The notes under the pieces are model-generated. The model searched no databases. It had not been told where the DNA came from and saw only the letters and a list, made by a program, of their open reading frames with translations. From Rhodospirillales bacterium 24-66-33 (GTDB taxonomy: Bacteria; Pseudomonadota; Alphaproteobacteria; Reyranellales; Reyranellaceae), in the NCBI GenBank assembly GCA_002281855.1, contig NCHQ01000011.1, forward strand, positions 83,824 to 147,823: a DNA stretch of 64,000 bases, given 5' to 3'. This document shows positions 8,017-15,109 of the stretch, in pieces; the stretch's first letter is position 1, and every line of letters starts with the position of its first letter. Made by a program: the position numbers and the translations under genes.

Positions 8017-9900
8017 TTAAGGTGCGACGCGCGGCTCTTTGCGCGCGCGGTCGAGATAGCGTTCGGCGTCCTCGGCCAGCAGCAGCCGGTCGGCCATCAG
8101 TTGCGTGACGACCGCCTGGACCCTGGCCACGTAGTCGGCACCGCTCCTGTAGCGCTCGGCGATCGAGAGGCGCGGATCGCCCGTGGCTTCCCGCGCGGCC
8201 TTGTCGATCGGCAGCGGCAGGCAGCTGCCGTCGCGGTCGGCGATCTCGCCGGCGGGGTAGGGCGGCTTGTACTCGTTCCAGCCCGTATAGGTGGCCAGCG
8301 GCACGGCGATGTCGGGCAGGCGGATGCCGGCGACCTCGTTGCCGTCGGCGTCGACCTTGCTCACCAGCGTGCGATAGGTCTTGTCGGGAGCGACGGGCTT
8401 CACCCAGTCGCCGGGCGGCGACACGGTGTTGGTGGCACGCACGATCGCGGCGCCCGGCACGGCGGGAAAGCCGGTCTTGTCGGGCTCGACCAATGTGCCG
8501 GCAGCCAGCGTCGGAGCGCGGCTGGGCGGCGGTTCCTTGCCCGAAACGACCCACTCGACGAGCGCGACCAGCAGGGCGCGGACCGCCGGCATCGGATTGT
8601 GCGGGTTGCGCGGATTGAGGTTCGGACCGGGATCGGTCGTGGCGCCGGCGCGGCCGCCATGCTGTGTCCCAGCGATCATGTAGACGCGGGAGTTCTGCGG
8701 CAGGGTCACGTCCTGCGTGCCCAGCGGATCGGTGTGCAGCAGCGAGGCGCCCTTCTGCCAGTATTCGGTCGAGGTGTTGGTCTCGATCAGCAGCGGATCG
8801 CTGCCGTCGCCCCGGAACAGCGAGCCGCTCTTCCCGGTCAGCGGATCGTCGAGCATCGCCGTCGAGAACGGGAATTCGTTCTCGGGAAAGCCGTGATCCT
8901 CGTGCTGGGTGTTGGTGCGTGCCGGCTGGGCGAACGGCGTGTTGAAGAACACGCGGCCGACGCCCGCGATGTGGCTATGGATGCCGTCGAACACGCGGCG
9001 TCCCTGTTCGTCGCGGTTGAAGCCTTCCGAGATGTGATTGCGCAGGTAGCGACCGGCCTGGGAAAAGCCGATGGCCAGCGCATGCGTCATGGGCCGGCCC
9101 GTGGCCTTCATCGAGTCGGGCGAGTGGCGCAGCCAGCTCACCACGTCGCGCGTCGCCGCGAAGCCCAGGCCCTGGACCTTGGGGTTCTTCGCTTCATAGT
9201 GGAATTCGTAGAGGAAGCCGGGCTTCGCCTGCGTGCCCTCGCGCAGCCTGATCGAGCGGGCGTCGACGAACGACCATTGGTTCAGCGGCAGTTCGCGCGG
9301 CTCGTCGTCGGCGTGCTCGCGCACGGTGAGGCGTGCCCGGGGCTGTTCGAGCGTGGCGGCCTCGTGCGAGAGCTTGAACGTCTCCAGCACGCCGACGCGC
9401 GTGCCCGAGACCCATTCCTCGCGGACCGTCTGCACGATCGGTCGGCCGTTGTCGGTCGCGACCGGCGCCGTCAGGGCGAGACCCATGTTGGCGCGCGGCG
9501 CATCGGGATCCCAGCCCGACCAGACGACGGTGTACCCGAGGCGCAACGGGAAGGCGTTGCCGAGATCTGCCAAGGTCTTCGGATCGTTCACGCCCTGGGG
9601 GCCGTCGGCGATGTTGCCGAACAGCATCTTGCGGCCGCGATTGTTCACTTCGTAGAGGATGCGCCCATTGCCGCGTGTAGAGTCCTTGGGCCGCAGGATG
9701 AAGACGCTGGTCGCGTACTCGACCTTGCCGGCGGCGTTGCGCGGCGCCTTGTCGATCAGGGCGATGCCGCTGTTGGCGGGCGAGGACGGATCGACCTCGC
9801 CCCGGGCGACGGCGATGACCCGCTCATAGGCGCCGGCCTCGCCGAACGCGGCGCCGTCGGCGAGCGGTTCGACCTTCTCGATATCCAGGGAGACGAGCAC
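8017..9900 (-). CDS. Alpha/beta hydrolase domain-containing protein (Abhydrolase_10 type)
   Basis: A 627-residue protein resembling the large alpha/beta-hydrolase family annotated as Abhydrolase_10. The nucleophile elbow GFSQAG places the serine at about residue 280, and the family landmark GRILYEVNNRGRK is present near residue 80. The start is a GTG at 9900, since an in-frame TAG lies 12 bases upstream and no earlier start is possible. No signal peptide is apparent. It sits 24 bases upstream of the ketopantoate-reductase-like gene on the same strand, so they may be co-transcribed. The substrate is unknown; esters or lactones of complex organic acids are plausible. Confidence 0.78.
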   Translation of the reverse strand: MLVSLDIEKVEPLADGAAFGEAGAYERVIAVARGEVDPSSPANSGIALIDKAPRNAAGKVEYATSVFILRPKDSTRGNGRILYEVNNRGRKMLFGNIADGPQGVNDPKTLADLGNAFPLRLGYTVVWSGWDPDAPRANMGLALTAPVATDNGRPIVQTVREEWVSGTRVGVLETFKLSHEAATLEQPRARLTVREHADDEPRELPLNQWSFVDARSIRLREGTQAKPGFLYEFHYEAKNPKVQGLGFAATRDVVSWLRHSPDSMKATGRPMTHALAIGFSQAGRYLRNHISEGFNRDEQGRRVFDGIHSHIAGVGRVFFNTPFAQPARTNTQHEDHGFPENEFPFSTAMLDDPLTGKSGSLFRGDGSDPLLIETNTSTEYWQKGASLLHTDPLGTQDVTLPQNSRVYMIAGTQHGGRAGATTDPGPNLNPRNPHNPMPAVRALLVALVEWVVSGKEPPPSRAPTLAAGTLVEPDKTGFPAVPGAAIVRATNTVSPPGDWVKPVAPDKTYRTLVSKVDADGNEVAGIRLPDIAVPLATYTGWNEYKPPYPAGEIADRDGSCLPLPIDKAAREATGDPRLSIAERYRSGADYVARVQAVVTQLMADRLLLAEDAERYLDRARKEPRVAP

Positions 9901-9937
9901 TAATACACGCTAGGTTTGAGGTTGAGTATCAAAGGTT

Positions 9938-10063
9938 CCGTCGTCTCGACCGGAGCGCGCAGCGCGGAGTGGAGAGACCTGCTCTCCACCAAATGCCGGC
10001 CAATCCCAGATAGAAGGTCTCTCCGCTCTGCCTCGCTACGCTCGGCTCCGGTCGAGACGACGG
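9938..10063. repeat. Large imperfect palindromic intergenic repeat
   Basis: Two perfect 19-base arms (9938-9956 and 10045-10063, beginning CCGTCGTCTCGACCGGAGC) face each other around a 126-base element. A second perfect 10-base arm pair lies inside (9971-9980 GGAGAGACCT and 10015-10024 AGGTCTCTCC), and shorter TCAAAG/CTTTGA arms flank it outside (9929-9934 and 10070-10075). The transcript of either strand would fold into one long cruciform-like hairpin. It lies between two minus-strand genes and has the appearance of a dispersed extragenic palindromic (REP/MITE-like) element; no second copy was seen in this window. Confidence 0.8.
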
Positions 10064-10118
10064 GCTCTGCTTTGAAGCACCAGAGTCTTTGGCTGATCTG
10101 CCTTGAAATCATCCCGAT

Positions 10119-10544
10119 CTAGGCCCTGACTTCCGCCTGGACCTCTTCCGCCGGGAAGTTCAGTTCCACGCCGACGCCGTCGGGATCGTAGAGGAATATC
10201 TGCGCGGCGCCGGTGCGCGGCACGATCTGTTCGCGGAACTTCACGTTCTTCGACTGCAGGCGCTTGCGCACGCCGGGCAGGTCGCTGGCGGCGAAGGCGA
10301 TGTGATCGAACCGGCCGGTATCGTCGAACTTTTTCTCGGTGCCGCGTACGACGATGCCTTCGCGTGGCGTGCGCGCGCCCAGCAGGTGCACGGTGGCCAC
10401 GCCGCCGGAATAGAGCCAGTAGCCGGGGAAGCCGAGCGGCGGGCGGTCGCCATTCTCGAGGCCCAGGACGTCGCAATAGAAATCCTTGGTGGCCTCGAGG
10501 TTGGACGGCTCGATCGTGTAGTGCTGAAGGGGGCCAAGCGGCAT
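10119..10544 (-). CDS. VOC family protein (glyoxalase/extradiol dioxygenase fold)
   Basis: A 141-residue single-domain vicinal-oxygen-chelate protein. The usual order of motifs is present: an N-terminal LQHYTIEPSNLEATKDFYCDVLG helix, a central FDHIAFAASDL strand containing a likely metal-ligand histidine, and the C-terminal DPDGVGVELNF containing a likely metal-ligand glutamate. Such proteins act as lyases, isomerases, dioxygenases or resistance proteins. It is 20 bases from the flavoprotein gene upstream of it on the minus strand, suggesting a role in the same catabolic pathway. The exact reaction cannot be read from sequence. Confidence 0.85.
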   Translation of the reverse strand: MPLGPLQHYTIEPSNLEATKDFYCDVLGLENGDRPPLGFPGYWLYSGGVATVHLLGARTPREGIVVRGTEKKFDDTGRFDHIAFAASDLPGVRKRLQSKNVKFREQIVPRTGAAQIFLYDPDGVGVELNFPAEEVQAEVRA

Positions 10545-10564
10545 GGTCGGTCTCCGTGGTCGGG

Positions 10565-11770
10565 TCAGACGAAGGTGAGGTCGGCGTCGGCGCCCATCAT
10601 CCAGGCGCCCACGGTCTCGAAATGGGAAAGCCGGCCCTGCAATTGCTGGGTCACGGTGTGGATGTCGCGGAACCGCCGCTCCAGCGGATGGTTCTCGAAG
10701 ATCGCCGTGGCGCCCGCCGCATTGTAGGCGAAGTCGACGGCGTCCTTGGCCTTGTGGATGGCGTTCGTCGCGGCCATGCGGATGGTAATTCGCTGCTCGA
10801 CGGTGATCTTGTCGCCGGCCGAGAGGTCTTTCCAGATGCCGGCCATCGACTGCAGCACGAAGGCGCGGGCGGCACGGAGATTGACCTCGGCCTGCGCCAG
10901 GTTCGATTGCACCACGGCATTGTCACGCAGCGGGCTCTTGAGGCCGCGCGGGACCTTGTTGCGCGCGACGTCGAGGAAGCAGTCGAGTGCGCCGCGGGCG
11001 ATGCCGCAGGCCACGGCGGCGAAGCCCATCTGGTAGCAGGTGCCGGCGCCCATCCTGTAGAGCGGTCCCTGTTCGCGGCATTCGCGCTCGAAGTCGCGCG
11101 TGATCGAATGGTCGGCGCGCACGAAGAAGTCGGTGAGCGCAAACTGGTCGCTCGCCGTGCCGCGCAAGCCGACCGTGTTCCAGATGTCGGTCCACTGAAC
11201 GTCGTCGGTGCGCACCAGCATGGTGCGCTCCTGCTGCCGGCCGTTCTCGTCCAGGCGGGGCGAGCCGTTGGCCTCGAAGATCGGGCAATGGGCGCCCAGC
11301 CAGGTGGCGTGGCGGCCGCCGGACGCGAAGGCCCAGACGCCCGTCACCTTGTAACCGCCCTCGCATTCGATCGCCTTGACCCGGGGGCCCGGCCCCCAAG
11401 CGAGTACGGCGCGCGGATCGTCGCCGAAGATCGCGCGGGCGACCGGCAGGTCGAGATAGGCCGCCGACATGGCGCAGCCGCCGGCCTGGCTCAGGCACCA
11501 GGCGGTGGAAGCGTCACCCCGGGCGATCGTCTCGATCACATGGAAGAAGGTCACGGGATCGGTCTCGATCCCGTTCGACGTTCTCGGCAGCAGCAGGCGG
11601 AACAGCCGCGCCTCGTGGAGCTTGTCGAGCAGCGCCGGCGGCAGCCGGCGCGTCTCCTCGATCTCGTTGGAAGCAGCCTCGACGGCCGGCCGCAGGGCCT
11701 CGGCACGGGAGATCACTGCGGGGTCGCCGGCAAGGTCGGCGGTGGACGGGATCAGCGTATCCACGATCAT
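10565..11770 (-). CDS. Acyl-CoA dehydrogenase-like flavoprotein (class D monooxygenase type)
   Basis: A 401-residue protein with the acyl-CoA dehydrogenase fold. The N-terminal helical domain has the segment RLPPALLDKLHEARLFRLLLPR, the middle beta domain has VTGVWAFASGG and the GLRGTASDQF loop, and a C-terminal helical bundle follows. This arrangement is typical of flavin-dependent monooxygenases related to DszC, HpaB-like or HsaA enzymes rather than true acyl-CoA dehydrogenases. Such enzymes need a separate flavin reductase, which is not adjacent. Its neighbours are a VOC protein and an MFS importer in the same orientation, consistent with breakdown of an aromatic or heterocyclic compound. 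Confidence 0.82.
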   Translation of the reverse strand: MIVDTLIPSTADLAGDPAVISRAEALRPAVEAASNEIEETRRLPPALLDKLHEARLFRLLLPRTSNGIETDPVTFFHVIETIARGDASTAWCLSQAGGCAMSAAYLDLPVARAIFGDDPRAVLAWGPGPRVKAIECEGGYKVTGVWAFASGGRHATWLGAHCPIFEANGSPRLDENGRQQERTMLVRTDDVQWTDIWNTVGLRGTASDQFALTDFFVRADHSITRDFERECREQGPLYRMGAGTCYQMGFAAVACGIARGALDCFLDVARNKVPRGLKSPLRDNAVVQSNLAQAEVNLRAARAFVLQSMAGIWKDLSAGDKITVEQRITIRMAATNAIHKAKDAVDFAYNAAGATAIFENHPLERRFRDIHTVTQQLQGRLSHFETVGAWMMGADADLTFV

Positions 11771-11792
11771 CCTCTTCGAAAAGGCGTGCGCA

Positions 11793-13160
11793 TCAGGCGG
11801 GAGCCAGTTCCCTGTCGATCTGCGCGATCGACTTGCCTTTGGTTTCCATCCCGAAGAAATAATAGACCAGGCCGGCCATCAGGAACCAGCAGCCGAGATA
11901 GAGAAAGGCCGTCGGAATCTCGGGCAGCGGCACGTCGGGCTTCAGATAGTTGTTCGACCCGACGATCAGCGCGAGGCCGAGCGGTCCGATGATCTTGCCG
12001 ATGCCGCCGAAGCCATAGGCCGAGCCCATGCCGGTGGTACGCAGGTGCGAGGGCCAGACTTCCGCGGCATAGGGTCCGACGATTGCGAAGCCGCCATCGG
12101 CGAAGAAGAAGGCTAGGGCCAGGATCAGCCACAGGGCCGACATGCCCATGATCGTCGCATCGTAGTTGTAGCCCGCGAGGATGATGAACACCCCGGCACC
12201 GAGGCCGATCAGGCCGCCGCCGGCCCGTCGTCCGATCTTGTCCGACAGGTAGGAGAAGGACAGGCGGCCGAGGAAGCCCATGACGGTGAGCAGGATCATC
12301 ATCTTGGCAGCTTCCTGCGGCGTCACCTTCAGCAGCAGCACGAACAGCGAGGGCGCCCACAAGGTGACGCCGTACACGCCGGTCTGTGCCCCGGCATTGC
12401 CGAGCCACGACACCAGCAGGCTGCGCGGATACTTGAAGAGTTCGAACCAGTTCGCCTTGGGTGGTTCGACGATCGGGGCGGTCGGGAGGGGCAGCTCCTC
12501 GGGCTTCATCTGCAGCGCCCAGGCCAGCGACTTGCGGGCCTCTTCGTAACGGCCCTGGCGGACCAGCCAGACCGGCGATTCCGGCACCCACAGGCGAACG
12601 AGCAGGACCACGAGCGACGGCAGCACGCCGATGGCGAACAGCAGGCGCCACTGGTCGGCGCCCATGAACGCGCCCAGCACCGCGCCGAGGCCGACGCCGA
12701 GCGGGATCACGCAGGTGACGAGGCCACCGACCCAGCCGCGCTTGCGCGCCGGCACGAACTCCTGGACCAGCGGGAGGTCGACGCAATAGAGGCCGCCGAC
12801 GCCGAAGCCCACGAAGAAGCGCATGATGGTGATGTAGATCCAGCCGTTCTCCGGCGTGAAGTAGAGCAGGCCGGTGGCGATCGAGAAATTCAGCACCGTG
12901 CCGATGAACACCTTGCGGCGGCCGATGCGGTCGGCGAGCCAGCCCCAGATGTAGGCGCCGAGAATGGCGCCGACGCCCGACGACAGCAGCACGATGGCCG
13001 ACTGTCCGAAGGTGAGCTTCCAGGGGCCGATCAGGAAGGCGAGGACGAAACCGATCAGGAAGTAGTCGAAGAATTCGAGTGCATCGCCGATCACCGCCGC
13101 GGCGATGATCTTCTTCTGGTTGCCGGTCAGTCTGGTCTGCCGGTCGAGAACGTCGAACAT
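11793..13160 (-). CDS. MFS transporter, metabolite:H+ symporter type
   Basis: A 455-residue 12-helix major facilitator. The N-terminal region GDALEFFDYFLIGFV and the loop 2-3 motif GWLADRIGRRKV are clear, with a second copy SYLSDKIGRRAG in the C-terminal half. The central cytoplasmic loop (about residues 205-245) and the ending GKSIAQIDRELA resemble sugar/aromatic-acid symporters. It is first in the minus-strand run leading to the flavoprotein and VOC genes, so it most likely imports their substrate. A divergent gene starts 190 bases away. Confidence 0.88.
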   Translation of the reverse strand: MFDVLDRQTRLTGNQKKIIAAAVIGDALEFFDYFLIGFVLAFLIGPWKLTFGQSAIVLLSSGVGAILGAYIWGWLADRIGRRKVFIGTVLNFSIATGLLYFTPENGWIYITIMRFFVGFGVGGLYCVDLPLVQEFVPARKRGWVGGLVTCVIPLGVGLGAVLGAFMGADQWRLLFAIGVLPSLVVLLVRLWVPESPVWLVRQGRYEEARKSLAWALQMKPEELPLPTAPIVEPPKANWFELFKYPRSLLVSWLGNAGAQTGVYGVTLWAPSLFVLLLKVTPQEAAKMMILLTVMGFLGRLSFSYLSDKIGRRAGGGLIGLGAGVFIILAGYNYDATIMGMSALWLILALAFFFADGGFAIVGPYAAEVWPSHLRTTGMGSAYGFGGIGKIIGPLGLALIVGSNNYLKPDVPLPEIPTAFLYLGCWFLMAGLVYYFFGMETKGKSIAQIDRELAPA

Positions 13161-13350
13161 GGCATTTCCCCCGTGCGCTTTTGTTTGGGGCGCCTGTCGC
13201 GCACTCTTCAGTGCGTCCCTGCGGTCACGCTACGCCCCGGTCCGCGCGACCGGCAAGACGGCGGCCTCTGTCCTGTTTGCCCGTCGAAATGCATCGCTGC
13301 ATGGCAGCCTCCTCCTTTGCTAAAGAGAAGGGGACATTGGGGAGATCGTC
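13161..13350. promoter_or_regulatory. Divergent promoter region with two short palindromes
   Basis: This 190-base gap separates divergent genes (MFS on minus, PEP-mutase-like on plus) and must hold both promoters. Two small inverted repeats are visible: CGCACT-CTTC-AGTGCG at 13200-13215 and ATGCA-TCGC-TGCAT at 13289-13302. A good ribosome binding site GGGGAGA lies at 13339-13345, just before the plus-strand ATG. Whether either palindrome is an operator is unknown. Confidence 0.4.
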
Positions 13351-14208
13351 ATGCATTGGACCGACCGCCGGACACGTTTCCGGGCGCTGCTCGCGGGCGA
13401 GCGCTGCATCCATCCGGGCTCGGTGTTCGACCCGATCTCCGCGCGCATCGCCGAGGATCTCGGCTTCGAGATCGGCATGTTCGCCGGGTCCGTGGCCTCC
13501 ATGACCGTACTGGGCGCACCCGACCTCATCGTGCTCACCTTGAGCGAGTTCGCAGGCCAGGCCTACCGCATCAACCGGGCGGGCGGCCTGCCGCTCATGG
13601 TCGATGCCGACCATGGCTACGGCAACGCATTGAATGCCCGCCGCACCGTCGAGGAACTCGAGACCGCAGGCGTCTGCGGCCTCAGCCTCGAAGATACCGA
13701 TCTGCCGACGCCCTACGGCGCCACCGCGCCGCGGCTGATCTCGATCGACGAAGGCGTCGCCAAGATGAAGGCGGCGCTCGGCGGGCGGCAGGACCCGGCA
13801 CTCTGCATCGCCGGCCGCACCAGCGCGATCACGATCACCGGGCTCGAGGATGCGATCGCCCGCGGCAAGGCCTACGAGGCCGCCGGAGTCGATGCCCTGT
13901 TCTTCGTCGGCGTCCGGACCCGCGCCGAACTCGACGCGATCTCGGAAGCGACGACTCTGCCGATTATTCTCGGTGGCGTGTCGGGCGATCTCACCGATCT
14001 CGGCTATCTCGGGGCGCGCCGTGTCCGCATCGCCTTGCAGGGCCACCAGCCCTTCGCGGCAGCCGTCAAGGCCGTGTACGACACGCTGAAGGCGCTGCGC
14101 GACGGTACGCAACCGTCGAAGCTGCAGGGCGTGGCCAGTCCGGAACTGATGAAGAAGGTCACGCGCGACGCCGACTATGCGCGCTGGACGAAGGACTTCC
14201 TGGGCTAA
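13351..14208 (+). CDS. Isocitrate lyase/PEP mutase family protein, oxaloacetate decarboxylase-like
   Basis: A 285-residue TIM-barrel enzyme resembling Pseudomonas PA4872, an oxaloacetate decarboxylase in the PEP mutase/isocitrate lyase superfamily. Shared landmarks are SVFDPISARIAEDLGFE near the N-terminus, VDADHGYGNALN with metal-binding aspartates at about residues 85 and 87, and LEDTDLPTPYG. The catalytic KKCGH loop of isocitrate lyase is absent, which argues against lyase activity on isocitrate. It is preceded by a strong ribosome binding site and stands alone, divergent from the MFS gene and convergent with the transglutaminase gene. The decarboxylase call rests on family resemblance. 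Confidence 0.82.
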   Translation: MHWTDRRTRFRALLAGERCIHPGSVFDPISARIAEDLGFEIGMFAGSVASMTVLGAPDLIVLTLSEFAGQAYRINRAGGLPLMVDADHGYGNALNARRTVEELETAGVCGLSLEDTDLPTPYGATAPRLISIDEGVAKMKAALGGRQDPALCIAGRTSAITITGLEDAIARGKAYEAAGVDALFFVGVRTRAELDAISEATTLPIILGGVSGDLTDLGYLGARRVRIALQGHQPFAAAVKAVYDTLKALRDGTQPSKLQGVASPELMKKVTRDADYARWTKDFLG

Positions 14209-14228
14209 GGCCGCGTAGGCCGCGCGCG

Positions 14229-15107
14229 TCAGCCCGTGGGAACGAGCGTGACGGCGACCCCGTAGGAATGGGAGTCGCCGCCCAGGATGACGCCGCGCAG
14301 CGGACTGACGTCGGAGAAGTCGCGGCCCCAGGCCACGGCGACGTGATCCTCATGCGCGATCAGGTCGTTCGTGGGGTCGAGATGGACCCAGCCTGTCTTC
14401 CCGCCGCACCACACCGCCACCCAGGCATGACTGGCGTCGGCGCCGCGCAGGGCGAGTTCGTCCCTCGAATGGATCGTGCGGATGTATCCCGAGACGTAGC
14501 CTGCCGCGAGACCATGGGCGCGCAGGGCCGCGATCTGCACATGGGCGAAATCCTGGCAGACCCCAGCCTTGCCGGCGAAGACGTCGGCGAGCGGCGTCGA
14601 GATGTCGGTGGCGCCGGGATGATATTCGAAGTCGGCCTTGATGCGTGACGTCAACTCCCGGGCCGCATCGAGGATGGGACGTCGGGGCGTGAGGGAATGA
14701 GCGCCATAGGCGCGCAACGCCTCGACGCTCGGCACCAGTGGCGACTCGTGGGTGAACTCGCTGGCCTCGACGGGCTTGGGGAATCCGTCCCCGAGAAGCG
14801 CGGTCCTGATGTCTTCCCAGGCCGGTGTCGAGCCGGCGGCCGGCGGATCGGGAAAACACACGTCGACGTCGGCCCTCACCTCGATGTCGAAGCGCGTGTG
14901 CGGCTTCTCGATGCGGTAGATGTCGATGAGGTTGCCGAAATGATCGAGATGCTGGACCGCGAGTGCCGGTGCCGGGTTGGTGTCGATGCTGATCGCGGTG
15001 ACTTTCTGGCCCGGGAAGTTGCGGGCGCGCAGGTGCGCGATGTGGTGCGCTGAATCGACCGTGCTGGCGTAGGTGTAGGTCGTGCGATGCGAGAGCAGAT
15101 ACCGCAT
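14229..15107 (-). CDS. Transglutaminase family protein (COG1305 type)
   Basis: A 292-residue transglutaminase-like cysteine protease-fold protein. An N-terminal beta domain (MRYLLSHRTTYTYAS...) is followed by the catalytic core with Cys184 (AGVCQDFAH), His227 (ASHAWVAVW) and Asp244 (VHLDPTND). The start at 15107 follows the stop of the ATP-grasp/alpha-E gene by 2 bases, so the pair is co-translated. In many proteobacteria this gene, an alpha-E/circularly permuted ATP-grasp protein and a DUF2126 protein form a fixed cassette predicted to make and cleave peptide-type amide linkages. The substrate is unknown. Confidence 0.88.
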   Translation of the reverse strand: MRYLLSHRTTYTYASTVDSAHHIAHLRARNFPGQKVTAISIDTNPAPALAVQHLDHFGNLIDIYRIEKPHTRFDIEVRADVDVCFPDPPAAGSTPAWEDIRTALLGDGFPKPVEASEFTHESPLVPSVEALRAYGAHSLTPRRPILDAARELTSRIKADFEYHPGATDISTPLADVFAGKAGVCQDFAHVQIAALRAHGLAAGYVSGYIRTIHSRDELALRGADASHAWVAVWCGGKTGWVHLDPTNDLIAHEDHVAVAWGRDFSDVSPLRGVILGGDSHSYGVAVTLVPTG

Positions 15108-15109
15108 GC

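Noticed and set aside
8101..9903. A 600-codon open frame on the plus strand opposite the alpha/beta hydrolase
   Set aside because: It is a mirror of the GC-rich minus-strand gene: composition is dominated by Arg, Ala, Gly and His, no family motif is visible, and the opposite frame has a clear GFSQAG nucleophile motif.
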